From Sphingomonas daechungensis (GTDB lineage: Bacteria > Pseudomonadota > Alphaproteobacteria > Sphingomonadales > Sphingomonadaceae), in contig NZ_CP060780.1 in NCBI RefSeq assembly GCF_014489495.1, positions 310,001-374,000 on the forward strand: a DNA stretch of 64,000 nt, in the 5' to 3' direction. Below are positions 27,537-37,320 of the stretch, piece by piece (the stretch's first letter is position 1; each line of letters starts with the position of its first letter). A model generated the notes under the pieces. The model searched no databases and was not told where the DNA came from. It saw only the letters and a program-made list of their open reading frames with translations. Position numbers and translations under genes: made by a program.

Positions 27537-28082
27537 CTACCCGCGCCAGTCGCGCATGGCTTTGTCGTAATCTGCCTTCGCCCGGTCGCGCTTGCCGGAG
27601 AGCGCGTCGCGCTCGGCCTCATGCTTGCGCTGCATCTCCCGGCGCTTTCCTTCCAGCTCGCGGATCCGCTCGTCCAGCTCATTGATCTTCTTGCGCTGTT
27701 TCTTCTCCGCCTTCTCAAGCGCTTCCTCGGCCTCGTCGAGTGCGTCCCGGCTCGGCCGAGGTTTGAGCTTCGTCTTCGGTGCCGCCGGCTCCGAGCCTTT
27801 CTGCTTCGCTTTCGCCGTCGGAGTCGCCCGCTCCAGCGCTGCGAAATGCTCGTCAGTGCTGCCGCGGACGCGCTTGATCACTTTGCCCGGATTGGCGAGC
27901 GGCTCCTCCATCAAGGCAGGCTCCGTGACCTGCTCGGCGATCCCCTGCGCGAAGATATTGGAGTCCGCGCCCCACGCCTCCAGCGCCGCCTTCTGGCTTG
28001 GCGCCGCGACATAAGCGTCGTGGAAGCCGATCGGCGTCCGGAACACTTTCAGCTTTTGCTTGCGCTCAGGCGTCTTGGCCAT
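27537..28082 (-). CDS. hypothetical protein with C-terminal coiled coil
   Basis: A 181-residue cytoplasmic protein. A globular N-terminal part (KLKVFRTPIGFHDAYVAAPS, QKAALEAWGADSNIFAQGIA) is followed by a proline-rich linker and a long charged coiled coil (RDALDEAEEALEKAEKKQRK to AERDALSGKRDRAKADYDKA). No signal peptide or membrane helix. Common in Sphingomonadales with no known role. It converges with the COG4705-like gene; their stops are one base apart. Confidence 0.7.
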   Translation of the reverse strand: MAKTPERKQKLKVFRTPIGFHDAYVAAPSQKAALEAWGADSNIFAQGIAEQVTEPALMEEPLANPGKVIKRVRGSTDEHFAALERATPTAKAKQKGSEPAAPKTKLKPRPSRDALDEAEEALEKAEKKQRKKINELDERIRELEGKRREMQRKHEAERDALSGKRDRAKADYDKAMRDWRG

Positions 28083-28163
28083 GGTCGCTAAACGCCGTTC
28101 GCGCGGCTCGTCTCCATGAAAGCTGCCGGGCGGCTCTCCCCTCCGCCCGGCGCCTCCCCAAGC

Positions 28164-29006
28164 CTATTCGGACTTCGTCGACGTCCAGGTGGATTTCGAT
28201 CCGTCGCGAGGATCGGTGCTAACGATCGCAACCGTCTTTCCGTCAGCACTGGGAATCGTGAGGACGATACCGACGACCTTGCCGCCGCGGCTGAAGGTTT
28301 CGCTAAGGCCGTTGGCGCCTTCGCGGGCGACCTTGACGGTAGTCCCACCGGTGTCGTTCGCGATCGGCACCTCAGGCCCGCCGATCTCGGCCGTGTAGGT
28401 CTGCCCGGCAACGCTCGACGTCACCTTGTTGCCTTCGACCTTGTACGTCGTGTTCAGCGCATCCTGCGTGTAGTCGCCGATGTGCTCCGGCTGCCATTGG
28501 CCGGAGATTGCGTGCGCTCCTTCAGGCGCCGGGCCCGCGCGCTTCAGCGTCGTCGAACCGTCGATCGGCGTGTTCGGCGTCGTTGCATCGTGGAACTTGT
28601 TGGTGAGCGTGTTGCCATCGGCCGACACAGTCAGCGTGTTCGTGGAAACTTCCGCGTCGCCTTTCTTGCGGTGGAACTCGACAGTCTTGTCGTCGACCGC
28701 CTTGATCGAGAGGCTGTCGTAGTAAGGCCGGTCGGCGACCGGATGGAACTGGCCGTCCGCCACTGCCGTGAGCGGCGGAATGCACGTGTTGCAGCTGTAC
28801 TTGCCGTCCTTCAGCAGGAACTCATCCGGCTTCTGCTCGAACTTCAGGGTCGAAAGATCGGCCTTCCACGTGCCATCGATCGCGGAAAGGTCGCCGGCCG
28901 GCGCCGTGGCGGCGGCTTCGTTGTTCCCCGTGCTTTCCTGGGCCTTGCACGCGCCGAGCGACAGAATGAGCGCTGCGGCAATTGCGGTAGAAGTGGTCAG
29001 ACGCAT
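28164..29006 (-). CDS. lipoprotein of unknown function
   Basis: A 280-residue lipoprotein from ATG 29006. Signal peptide MRLTTSTAIAAALILSLGAC, with the lipobox LGAC. The mature part has a DGTWKADLSTLKFEQKPDEF opening, a CNTC pair (KYSCNTCIPPL) and repeated threonine-rich beta stretches (KTVEFHRKKGDAEVSTNTLT). Lipocalin-like or other beta-barrel binding proteins look similar, but I cannot assign a family. Alone on its transcript. Bases 29007-29135 hold no gene. Confidence 0.65.
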   Translation of the reverse strand: MRLTTSTAIAAALILSLGACKAQESTGNNEAAATAPAGDLSAIDGTWKADLSTLKFEQKPDEFLLKDGKYSCNTCIPPLTAVADGQFHPVADRPYYDSLSIKAVDDKTVEFHRKKGDAEVSTNTLTVSADGNTLTNKFHDATTPNTPIDGSTTLKRAGPAPEGAHAISGQWQPEHIGDYTQDALNTTYKVEGNKVTSSVAGQTYTAEIGGPEVPIANDTGGTTVKVAREGANGLSETFSRGGKVVGIVLTIPSADGKTVAIVSTDPRDGSKSTWTSTKSE

Positions 29007-29135
29007 GAGAGTTCCCCCTATGCGAGGGGCGCGCCCCAATTGACCGCCGCCTCGGCTGGGCGGCCCCGTCTTACGACATGGGCGAGGTCGTCCGGGCGGG
29101 GACAGTAGGCGCGTTTAACGAAAAGTAAATCAGGG

Positions 29136-29758
29136 TTAGTACCCCATGAGTGCAAGCACCTCGCGCCTGCTCCGCTCGTCCGCGCGGAAGGTGCCCATCA
29201 TCCGGCTGGTGGTCATCATTACGCCCGGCGTCTGCACTCCACGCGCCGTCATGCAGGCGTGGCTAGCCTCAATCACCACGGCGACGCCCTTGGGCTGAAG
29301 ATGGTCCCAGATCGCATCGGCGACCTGCGCGGTCAGCCGTTCCTGAACCTGGAGCCGCCGCGCATAACCGTGAAGCACGCGAGCAAGCTTGCTGATGCCG
29401 ACGACGCGGTCTCCCGGCAGATAGGCGATCGCCGCCTTGCCGATGATTGGCGCCATGTGATGCTCGCAGTGCGACTGGAACGGAATGTCCTTCAGCAGCA
29501 CGATCTCGTCGTATCCGCCGACTTCCTCGAACGTCCGGCTGAGGTGGACGGCCGGGTCTTCCTCATAGCCGCGCGCATATTCCTTCCACGCCTTGGCGAC
29601 GCGGCGCGGCGTATCGAGCAGGCCCTCGCGTTCCGGGTCGTCCCCGGCCCAGCGGATCAAGGTGCGGATCGCCTCGCTGACGTCCGCGGGATCTCACGCG
29701 CAGGCGCGGACTCGACCAGATCGCCGTCGTCCGGCTCGCCATGTTCGACCACGCTCAT
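29136..29758 (-). CDS. folE: GTP cyclohydrolase I
   Basis: Makes dihydroneopterin triphosphate from GTP, the first step of folate synthesis. The repaired protein starts [13 protein letters not shown] at 29758. One C is lost near 29690; with it the frame runs from PAREIP into [20 protein letters not shown]. Zinc ligands are in [13 protein letters not shown] (Cys and His) and [11 protein letters not shown] (second Cys). The substrate-pocket motif is [20 protein letters not shown]. The C-terminus is ALMGY. ATG overlaps the stop of the oxidoreductase gene upstream (ATGA), suggesting a two-gene unit. Confidence 0.95.
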
Positions 29759-31076
29759 CGACCCAACTCCGCTTCAATGTCGTCGGCGACGGCCGCCGCC
29801 TGGCCCCTGATATCGGGTACCGCAATCATTTCCCAATACCTCCCCTTGGTCAGGGGCCCCATTGCCCACGCGTTTTTCGCTCCGGCGATGCGCGAAAACT
29901 CATCGACGTCGAAGGCAATGCCCATCTCGTCCGGCCTTGCCAGGCCGTCGGCCAGCATGCCTTTCAGCAAAGGATCGCGGGTCCGGGCAATCGATCCGAG
30001 TGGTCCGGTGCAGTTGATCAGATACGCAAAGCGATCCTCCGCGACCTGGCTGCTGCCCCGCCGCCGGTAGTTGACGACCAGCCGGTCCTCTTCCTCGCGG
30101 ATCGACTGAATGCGGCCGGCGAGGACGGTCAGCCGCCCCTCGGCGATCAGGCTCTGCAGGCGGCGGCGACTTCCGGCGCGATGCGGTGCCGGTGGACGTC
30201 CCACCACGGACGTGCGTGCCGGGCGAAGCGCCTCTTCTCCTCGGGCGGAAGGGTCTGCCACAGCCGGTGGCTGTGCGGGCGCATTCCGTCCACCGCCGCA
30301 CGCCAGCCGATCTCCGCGCCGCGCCGGCGAAGCCAACGCCACAGCGTCCGCACATTTCCGAACGGAATATCCTCGGCGTCGACGGGCGCAGGCGCAAAGC
30401 CCTCGGTATGCCCGCGCGGGATCAATCCGCGGCGCGACAGAGCGACGATCCGGCCGCCATGTCCGGCGGCGTCGAGAGAAAGGACGGCATCGACCATCGT
30501 GAGGCCGGTACCGAGAAGCATCACATCCCCACCGGATGACGCAAGGGCGGGGATCGCGGCGCGCGCTTCCGGACCCCAGGGATTGTCGATGACCCTGGCG
30601 CTCCCGCCGCCGAACGGCAGCTTCTCCGGCGGCTGGTTGCCGATCGCGAGGACCAGTCCGCGAGCGGCGATCCGGTCGCCATTGTCGAGCTGCACCGTCC
30701 AGCCGTCCTCGCTCGGCTCAGCCTCGGTCGCCTGCTTCTCGACCAGGCGCAGATGGCCACTTTCGAGCGCCTCGCCGAGGATTCCGCGCAGATAGGTTCC
30801 GAACTGCCGGCGCTGAACGAAGTCGCGCCCCGTAGCGCCTTCATCCTCAACCGCGCGGCGGAAATGCTCGAGGTCTTCGGGCCAGGCGCTCATTACGTCG
30901 GCCTGGATGTTGAGGACGTGGGCGGCATCTGACGTCGAATACGCGACGCCCTGCCCGGCCCGTCCGCTGCCGTCGATCAGGACGGCGTCGATCCCCTTGC
31001 GGGCGAGCTGCGCCGCGACCATGGTTCCCGAAAAGCCGCCACCGACAATCGCGACCGGCAAGCGGTCAAATTTCAT
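29755..31076 (-). CDS. FAD/NAD(P)-binding oxidoreductase (COG4529-like)
   Basis: A flavoprotein of about 440 residues. The dinucleotide-binding motif starts the protein: VAIVGGGFSGTMVAAQL. A second glycine-rich motif lies at VMLLGTGLTMVDAVLSL, and the ATG motif is LVLAIGNQPPEKLP. One base is missing near 30165; restoring it carries APEVAA into RLQSLIAEGRLTVLAGRI and the end [12 protein letters not shown]. The layout fits the COG4529 group (FAD/NAD(P)-binding, often annotated as hydroxyacylglutathione- or amino-acid-linked oxidoreductases without proof). Its substrate is not known. The start overlaps the stop of the DUF6356 gene by about 11 bases. Confidence 0.8.
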
Positions 31077-31335
31077 AGTCGGGCCAGGCGTTCGGGTTCT
31101 TCGCGCCGGCCTTGCGCTTCACCATGTGATCGTGAAGCCGCATCACCGTTCGGCCCGCTGTCTCGGTGAACCAGCCCGGTACAATCGCGTGGACGATGCA
31201 GGCCGTGCCTGCACCGATCAGCTCGGCACCGATCCTGACCGCTCCAGCACCATGGCTGGCCCATGTCATCCCAAGCGCGCGCGGATGTGCCGTGAAGAGA
31301 TTCCCGGTCCGCGTTTCCTGATGTTCTACAGCCAT
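31066..31335 (-). CDS. DUF6356 family protein
   Basis: An 89-residue protein with the family shape: [20 protein letters not shown], a hydrophobic centre [20 protein letters not shown], and [15 protein letters not shown]. Probably a peripheral or single-span membrane protein. It opens the DUF6356-oxidoreductase-folE unit. Function unknown. Confidence 0.75.
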   Translation of the reverse strand: MAVEHQETRTGNLFTAHPRALGMTWASHGAGAVRIGAELIGAGTACIVHAIVPGWFTETAGRTVMRLHDHMVKRKAGAKNPNAWPDYEI

Positions 31336-31360
31336 GTCCCCGTTCGGCTCTGAACCAAAA

Positions 31361-31437
31361 TGGTGGCCCCGGCAGGACTCGAACCTGCGACCTGCGGTTT
31401 AGGAAACCGTCGCTCTATCCTGCTGAGCTACGGAGCC
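31361..31437 (-). tRNA. tRNA-Arg (anticodon CCU)
   Basis: Cloverleaf from GGCTCCGTAGCTCAG to the encoded CCA end. The acceptor stem GGCTCCG pairs with CGGGGCC with one G-U pair. The D arm (GCTCAGCAGGATAGAGC) and T arm (CAGGTTCGAGTCCTG) are intact. The anticodon is CCU (31401-31403) within TTCCTAA, so it reads AGG. 77 nucleotides including CCA. Confidence 0.93.
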
Positions 31438-31472
31438 TCCGAGCGCCGGAATAGGCATCCGGCGCGGCTTTA

Positions 31473-31889
31473 TCAATTCACTTGGCCGGGCGGCACGACG
31501 GGAAGCGGCAGCGGCAGGATCGGCACGCCTTCCTCGACCAGCGACTTGGCCTCCTCGGCACTCGCCTGGCCGTGTACCGGCCGCTTTTCCATCTCGCCGA
31601 GATGCATCGCCCGCGCCGTATCCGGCAGGTCAGCGCCGACCCATTCTGAGTTGCTGAGCATCTTCGCTTGCAGCGCCGCGACTTCGCCGATCACATCCTT
31701 GACGTCCGCAAAAGAACCGTCGGAGCGGCTGACACGCGGAGCCATCGGCGCCTTCGCAACCTTGGCGGAGCCGCAATAGGGACATTGCACCAGCCCGCGC
31801 CGCGCCTGCTGCGCGTAATCTTCGCTGGAATCGAACCATCCTTCGAACGTGGCGCAACCTTCATCGCAGCGAAGGTCGAAGACGATCAT
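31473..31889 (-). CDS. DUF1178 family protein
   Basis: A 138-residue cytoplasmic protein with the family's two zinc-ribbon-like motifs: MIVFDLRCDEGCATFEGWFD and VQCPYCGSAKVAKAPMAPR. An alanine/glutamate-rich middle ends in a proline-rich tail (PILPLPLPVVPPGQ). In alphaproteobacteria this gene nearly always follows the comF-grxC-nitrilase genes, as here. Start ATG 31889 overlaps the nitrilase stop (ATGA). Function unknown. Confidence 0.85.
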   Translation of the reverse strand: MIVFDLRCDEGCATFEGWFDSSEDYAQQARRGLVQCPYCGSAKVAKAPMAPRVSRSDGSFADVKDVIGEVAALQAKMLSNSEWVGADLPDTARAMHLGEMEKRPVHGQASAEEAKSLVEEGVPILPLPLPVVPPGQVN

Positions 31890-32713
31890 CGCGAGACCGC
31901 TTCGCCGATCGAGCGGCGATGGCTGAGTGCCGGGACCCGGCTGCGAACGTCGGTGATCCGGCTGAGGTCGATGTCGACGGTCTTCACGGCACTTCCCTCG
32001 CCCATGTCCAGCACCACTTCGCCCCACGGATCGACGACCAGGGAATGGCCGTAGGTCGTGCGCCCATCCTCATGATGACCCGACTGCGCTGCAGCCACGA
32101 TGAACAGGCCCGCCTCGATCGCACGAGCGCGCAGAAGCACTTCCCAGTGCGCCCTGCCCGTCGGGACCGTGAACGCGGCCGGCACCGCGATGACGTCCGC
32201 ATTGGCTTCGGCAAGGGCCGCGAAGAGCGCAGGGAACCGCAGGTCGTAGCAGATGGTCAGGCCCAGCTTCCCGACCGGGGTCCCGTCGACGATCACGACT
32301 TCGCTGCCGTGCCGGTAGACGTTGCTTTCCCGCCAGCTTTCGCCGGACGGCAAGTCGACGTCGAACAGGTGAATCTTGTCGTAGCGCGCCCGCACTTCGC
32401 CGCGCGGATCGATGACAAAGGCGCGATTGGCGAACTGGCGGCCCTCGGTGCGCACTGCGAGCGAACCGATATGCACCCAGATGCCATGCTTGGCCGCCGC
32501 TTCCCTCGTCGCGGCGAGAACCTCGTCATTATCCTCGAGCCGGACGTTATGTGCCGCTCTTTCCTTGTCGCGATCGAGGAGACCGGACATTTCCGGCGTG
32601 AACAGCATCGCCGCGCCGCTCTCCGCGGCCGTCGCCACCGCCTCGACCATGCGCGAAGCGCTGGCGGCGGGATCGACGCCCGTCTGCGACTGGAAGAGTG
32701 CGATCTTGACCAT
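31886..32713 (-). CDS. carbon-nitrogen hydrolase (Nit1-type amidase)
   Basis: A 275-residue nitrilase-superfamily enzyme. The catalytic triad is complete: Glu in MLFTPEMSG, Lys in YDKIHLFDVD, Cys in GLTICYDLRF. Homologues of the Nit1 branch hydrolyse deaminated glutathione (a side product of transaminases), which would fit the neighbouring glutaredoxin; this link is inferred from the family. Start ATG 32713, overlapping the grxC stop (ATGA). Intact. Confidence 0.88.
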   Translation of the reverse strand: MVKIALFQSQTGVDPAASASRMVEAVATAAESGAAMLFTPEMSGLLDRDKERAAHNVRLEDNDEVLAATREAAAKHGIWVHIGSLAVRTEGRQFANRAFVIDPRGEVRARYDKIHLFDVDLPSGESWRESNVYRHGSEVVIVDGTPVGKLGLTICYDLRFPALFAALAEANADVIAVPAAFTVPTGRAHWEVLLRARAIEAGLFIVAAAQSGHHEDGRTTYGHSLVVDPWGEVVLDMGEGSAVKTVDIDLSRITDVRSRVPALSHRRSIGEAVSR

Positions 32714-32969
32714 CACGCCGCCAGTAATTGCTCCAGCTTGCCCTCGCGGTCCAGCGCGTAGAGTTCGTCGCACCCGCCGATGTGCTGGCCGTCGATGAAA
32801 ATCTGCGGCACCGTCGTTCGCCCGTGGGCGCGCTGGATCATCTCCTCGCGCAGGGGCTGCCCCACTTCAGCTCGTAAGCCTCATAGTCGACGCCCTTGGC
32901 GTCGAGCAGCTGCTGTGCCCTGAAGCAAAATCCGCACGTCGACTTCACGTAAATCTCCACCCGGGCCAA
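32713..32969 (-). CDS. grxC: glutaredoxin 3 (frame broken)
   Basis: An 85-residue disulphide reductase. The repaired reading runs ARVEIYVKSTCGFCFRAQQL, DYEAYELKVGQPLREEMIQ, GRTTVPQIFIDGQHIGGCDE and GKLEQLLAA. One G is missing near 32866, where the short frame otherwise stops after SPCARR. The active site is CGFC. TVPQIFIDG with the cis-proline and GGCDEL are the glutathione-binding elements. The start is TTG 32969 (or the GTG three codons on). It lies 12 bases after comF. Confidence 0.85.
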
Positions 32970-32981
32970 TCTCTTCGCTCC

Positions 32982-33718
32982 TCATTCGGTCACTTGCATC
33001 GGCTTGATCACTCGCGCCCAGCTCACCAGCTCTACGCGGTCGGCACCGGCCCGCTGAAGCGCCTTGGCGCAGGCGTTGGCGGTGCTCCCCGTCGTCAGGA
33101 CGTCATCGACGAGAACGACCGCGCGCCCCTGAAGCTCCGCCGCTTTGTTCACTGCAAACGCGCCCGCGACCACGTTGCGGCGCTGGTTCAGGCTCGTTCC
33201 CTTCAGCGCCGGAGTCCGTTTCACCCGGCGCAGGATGTACGGGTCCGCGCGAAGGCCGGTCGCCCGCGCAAGCTCGTTCGCAACAAGCGCCGACTGGTTG
33301 AACCCGCGCTGCCACAGCCGCGCGCGATGGAGCGGCACAGGCACGAGGATCGCCCGCTCGTCGCGCCGGACCAGCGGCGCCATGTAGCGCGCCATCGTCC
33401 GCGCAAGCGCCACCTTGCGCCCGTACTTGAGACGAATGGCAATACTCCGCGACAGGTCGTCATAGGCGACGGCCGAGCGCGTGCGCCGGATGCGCGGCGG
33501 CTTGGCGATGCAAGCGCCGCATTCCTCGGCATCGGTGGCTTCCAGCGGCATTCCGCAGGTCAAGCAGCCGCTCTCGCCGAGGAACTCGACCTTGGTCCAG
33601 CAGTCGGGACAAAAGCTGTGCACCTCATCGACGATCAGTCCGCAACCCCGCATCGCGGTGGGAGCGCGAAGTCGAGCACTTCCCTCCACGCCGATCGAAT
33701 GATCCGTCCCGCCTCCAC
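32982..33718 (-). CDS. ComF family phosphoribosyltransferase-like protein
   Basis: About 245 residues. Starts at GTG 33718 after AAGGA. The N-terminal zinc ribbon has cysteines in FALPPRC, CGLIVD, FCPDCWTKV and CLTCGMP. A phosphoribosyltransferase (PRTase) domain follows, with its pyrophosphate-binding loop VVLVDDVLTTGSTANACA near the C-terminus. One G is missing at 33650 (C4 on plus); restoring it puts LPPRC in frame with GLIVDEV. ComF proteins are needed for DNA uptake in some bacteria, possibly in recombination of incoming DNA. First gene of the comF-grxC-nitrilase-DUF1178 operon; the methyltransferase runs the other way. Confidence 0.9.
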
Positions 33719-33761
33719 TCAATCCTTGTCGCCGCTCCGCCGCCGCCGCACAAGCGCCTCG

Positions 33762-34510
33762 ATGACGAATGCGCTGTTCGATGAGGGACTTGGCGAACTT
33801 CGCCGCCAGCGCGCGCTGAAGCGCGGCCCGGAGCTGTTCCTGCACGAGCGCGCGTTCGAGGATATTCTCGACCGCCTCAGCCTGATCCAGCGGCGCTTTC
33901 GCTCGGCCCTGCTGGTGAGCACATTCGACCCTCGATGGTCGCAGAAGCTCGGTTCGTATGCGGACACGGTCGAGGTTATCGCCCCGCAGGACATCGCAGG
34001 CATCGAACCCGGCGCCTACGACCTCGTCATCGCCCTCGGCTGGCTCGACACGGCCAATGATCTCCCGCGTGCGCTCCTGACGATGTGCTTTGCGCTTCAG
34101 GACGACTCCCTGTTCATCGGCGCGCTGTCCGGCGGCGACACTCTCCCGGCGCTTCGATCTGCCATGCGTTCCGCCGACGAGCGGATGGGCGGCGCAACGC
34201 CGCATGCACACCCCGGGTCGAGGCAGCGCCGTTCACGGCGCTCCTCACCTCGGCCGGTTTCGCAATGCCGGTCGTCGATGTCGATCGCGTGATGGTCAGC
34301 TACAAGTCACTTGCCGACCTCGTTCGCGACCTCCGCTCCATGGGCGCCACCAATGTCCTCAAATCCCGGTCCCGGCAGCCTTTGTCGCGGGCGGCTGCCG
34401 AGGCGGCGGCCGCGCAGTTTCAATCGGCTGCGCAAGGCGGCCGGGTGAAGGAGACTTTCGAGATCCTTCACTTCGCCGCCTGGACGCCTCCGGCCGGCGG
34501 CCATGGATGA
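33762..34510 (+). CDS. SAM-dependent methyltransferase (BioC/NDUFAF5-like)
   Basis: About 250 residues in the group that carries a methyltransferase fold without full motif I glycine spacing: MTNALFDEGLGELRRQRALK, FRSALLVSTFDPRW, VEVIAPQDIAGIEPGAYDLV. The C-terminal half is VEAAPFTALLTSAGFAMPVV and MVSYKSLADLVRDLRSMGAT, typical of the NDUFAF5-like group divergent from comF in alphaproteobacteria. One C is lost at 34211-34214; restoring it joins HAHP to RVEAAPF. The usual E/DxGxGxG is reduced to LVSTFD, so activity is uncertain. Confidence 0.8.
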
Positions 34511-34596
34511 AGCTCCATTAACCTCTGCATCGCATCAGTTGTTAACCCGTAACAGTGTAAGCCCGCTTCCGTGGACGTGGACCAGAGGAGGGTGGC

Positions 34597-34776
34597 GTGG
34601 ACGCTATCCGAAGGAATTTTCGCCGGTTGCGCACCGACCAGAAGGGCGCAACGGCGATCGAATACGGACTAATCGCTGCGCTCATCGTCATTGCGATGAT
34701 GGGCGGGCTTCGCGCCATGGGCGGCGGAGCAGGCGGCATGTGGACCAACATCTCACAGGCCGTTCAGAACTCTTAA
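34597..34776 (+). CDS. Flp/Fap family type IVb pilin
   Basis: A 59-residue prepilin starting GTG after GAGGAGGGT. A basic leader (MDAIRRNFRRLRTDQKG) meets the processing and assembly motif GATAIEYGLIAALIVIAMM, with the conserved glutamate five residues after the predicted cleavage glycine. A glycine-rich tail ends SQAVQNS. Flp pilins are exported by tad machinery; no tad or cpa genes are in the window, so this copy is orphaned here. Confidence 0.9.
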   Translation: MDAIRRNFRRLRTDQKGATAIEYGLIAALIVIAMMGGLRAMGGGAGGMWTNISQAVQNS

Positions 34777-34788
34777 GGGACCCCAGTT

Positions 34789-34813
34789 CGGCGCGCCGCG
34801 TTCAGGCGCGCCG
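34789..34813. terminator. inverted repeat between converging flp and M48 genes
   Basis: CGGCGCGCC (34789-34797) pairs with GGCGCGCCG (34805-34813), a 9-bp GC stem around a 7-base loop. The stop codon of the M48 gene (34802-34804) lies in the loop. No T run follows, so termination on either strand is only likely, not certain. Confidence 0.45.
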
Positions 34814-36261
34814 GGACCCGTAAACGACCAGTTTCACCTTCTGACCCGGCACGAGCCTCGAGTTCGCGGCCAGGTTGTTCAGCGACAGGAACCGATCGAG
34901 CTGGAAGGTCCGATAGGCCATCCGGCTCGCAAGCGCTTGTACGGTATCCCCGGGCTTCACCGTCTCGACGTGGATAACGCGCGGCGGATCTGTGCCGCCT
35001 CGTTCGGCCCTAGCCGGCGGATCGATTCCACCATCGGCACGAACTGCGCAAAGCCGGTGCCGCCCCGTGTGATCATCACGAAGTGATACACCGTGTTCGG
35101 GCTCCACTGGTAGGCGAAGACGCTTACGTCCACCCTTCCTGACCGCGTGTAGGCTTGAGCGGTCGTGTAGGCGGCGGGAATGCCGTTGACGCTCGTCCTT
35201 CTCGCGGCGGCACCGACATCCGCACTTGGCCGCCGCCAAGGGCCTGCAACAGCTGGCCGATATAGTTCTCGAGGCTGCCGTCGTAGCGCCCGCCGCTGAA
35301 CTGCGCCTTCCCGGCCGAACCGCTGATCGAGACTTCGGTCGTACCGTTCTGCATCAGGTAGCCCTGCGGCACCGCGAAATAGATCCGCAGGTCGGGATGG
35401 GTAAAAGTGCGGCCGTCGATGATGCCCTGCGCTGGATCGTCATCGACGAACACGCCTTCGAGCTGGTTGAGAAACAGGTCGCGGTTCTTCTGCCCCGTGC
35501 CAATGCGCCCAGTCTGGCGAGCCTCCAGGGAGGCGCGCTGAACCCGGTTCTCGCTGAGCGGATGGGTGCTCGCCCATTCCGGCGTCTGGCGGCTGTCCTG
35601 CCCCTGCACGCGGGCTTCCAGCGCCGTCGCCCGGGTGATCGCGGCCAGGACACCGGCGGCGCCGGCCGGGTCGTATCCCGCATTGACGAGATAACGTAGG
35701 CCAAGCGTATCGGCCTGATATTCCTGGTCGCGCGAGAAACTGAGCGTGGCCATCTGCGACCGGGTGGTCGCCATCTGCGCCACTGCATTGCCGAACCCGC
35801 CGCCGATGACGCTGCCGAGGATCGCGCCCAACACGCCCATCACGCTGCTGCGCTGGGCATAATTCTCGCGTGCCTGCTGGTGATTGGCGGCGACGTGGCC
35901 GACCTCATGGCCCAGCGCGAAGGCCAGCTGGGACTCATCGTCCATCAGCGCCATCAGCTGCCGGGTGATGTAGACGTAGCCGCCCGGCGTCGCGAAGGCG
36001 TTTTCGACCGCCGAGTTGAGCACGGTGAAACGGTATGCGTTGGGTGCAACGCCGGAATAGGACGCGACCCGCCGTCCGACGGAATCGACGTAGGAAGCGC
36101 GCTGACCCGTCTCGGCTCCCCGAACTCGTCCACCAGCTTGGGATGTTCCTGCTGGCTTTCCTGGACGTATCGCGGCGGCAGCACCCGGCCGGGACTTGCG
36201 CATAAATGATGGAGCTGGCGGCAAGCGCCGCGCCGCCGAGAAGAAAAAAGGCCTTACGCAT
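34802..36261 (-). CDS. M48 family zinc metalloprotease with C-terminal LysM-like domain
   Basis: A secreted protease of about 485 residues. Signal peptide MRKAFFLLGGAALAASSIIYA; HExxH in ALGHEVGHVAANH; third ligand region RDQEYQADTLGLRYL. The C-terminal segment (RVIHVETVKPGDTVQALASR, RFLSLNNLAANSRLVPGQKV) has the LysM spacing typical of the COG4784 group, suggesting peptidoglycan attachment. Single-base losses interrupt it at about 36190 to 36110, near 35200 and near 35000. Repaired, the middle runs MSVPPR to NGIPAAYTTAQAYTRSGRVD and VFAYQWSPNTVYHFVMI. Related to BepA/YfgC proteases that degrade misfolded outer-membrane proteins. Confidence 0.85.
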
Positions 36262-36345
36262 GGTCTCTCTCTTGTTTCGCTACGGGCCGTAACTGAACCC
36301 TTGCGACCTTGAACGAGAGATGAAGTCAGGCGGTTCCTGTGGCGC

Positions 36346-37287
36346 CTAGGCCATCGCGAGGTACTTGGCGCGCCTTTGCCGCAACAGGTCCTCGCCGCCG
36401 AGCTCACCGCAGCCCTTCAGTTCCTCGAGGATCGCGTCCTTCAGATTGGCGATCGCTTCCTCTGGATCGCGGTGCGCTCCACCCAGCGGCTCCGGCACGA
36501 TGCGGTCGACGACGCCGAGCGCCTGCTGGTCCTGCGCCGTAATCTTCATCGCCTCGGCAGCATCGGCAGCCTTGTCGGCCGTGCGCCACAGGATGGAGGC
36601 GCAGCCTTCGGGCGAAATCACTGAATAGACCGCATGTTCGAACATCAGCACGCGGTTGGCCGCGGCAATGGCGACCGCTCCGCCGCTGCCGCCTTCACCG
36701 ACGATCACCGCAACGACCGGAACCTTCAGCGAAAGGCATTCCTCGGTCGAACGGGCGATGGCTTCCGCCTGCCCGCGCTCCTCGGCCTGCACGCCCGGAA
36801 ACGCGCCGGGAGTGTCGACCAGGCTGACGACGGGCAACCCGAACCGGTCGGCGAGGCGCATCAGGCGGATGGCTTTGCGATAGCCTTCCGGCTTCGCCAT
36901 CCCGAAATTGTGCTTGAGCCGCGAGGCGGTGTCGTCGCCCTTTTCATGGCCGATCAGAACGACCTTGTGACCGCCGATGGTGGCGAGGCCGCCGACGATC
37001 GCCGGATCGTCCGCGAAGCCGCGATCGCCGGCGAGCGGTACGAAGTCCTCGGCGAGGCCCGCGACATAGTCCTTGAAGTGCGGCCGTTCCGGATGGCGGG
37101 CGACCTGCGCCTTCTGCCACGGCGTCAGCTTGGCATAAGTGTCGCACAGGAGCTTGGCCGCCTTGGCTTCGAGCTTCTCGATCTCCGGATCGATATCGAT
37201 CTCGCCATTGGTGGCCGTGTCTTTCAGCTCGGCAACGCGGGTCTCGAGCTCGGCAATCGGCTTTTCGAAATCTAGGTACGTCTGCAT
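36346..37287 (-). CDS. accA: acetyl-CoA carboxylase carboxyltransferase subunit alpha
   Basis: With AccD, transfers the carboxyl group from biotin to acetyl-CoA, making malonyl-CoA for fatty-acid synthesis. 313 residues, intact. Family features: [14 protein letters not shown] at the start, the crotonase-fold oxyanion region [19 protein letters not shown], and [20 protein letters not shown], the acyl-CoA-binding loop. It ends [11 protein letters not shown]. It follows xerD in the same direction, an arrangement found in many alphaproteobacteria. Confidence 0.97.
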   Translation of the reverse strand: MQTYLDFEKPIAELETRVAELKDTATNGEIDIDPEIEKLEAKAAKLLCDTYAKLTPWQKAQVARHPERPHFKDYVAGLAEDFVPLAGDRGFADDPAIVGGLATIGGHKVVLIGHEKGDDTASRLKHNFGMAKPEGYRKAIRLMRLADRFGLPVVSLVDTPGAFPGVQAEERGQAEAIARSTEECLSLKVPVVAVIVGEGGSGGAVAIAAANRVLMFEHAVYSVISPEGCASILWRTADKAADAAEAMKITAQDQQALGVVDRIVPEPLGGAHRDPEEAIANLKDAILEELKGCGELGGEDLLRQRRAKYLAMA

Positions 37288-37320
37288 TGGCCGCGCGGGT
37301 ACGGCGGCCTGACGTGCGCG

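Noticed and set aside
31473..33718. Acquired island around tRNA-Arg
   Set aside because: The flanking genes are the conserved alphaproteobacterial comF operon and there is no integrase or repeated tRNA end.
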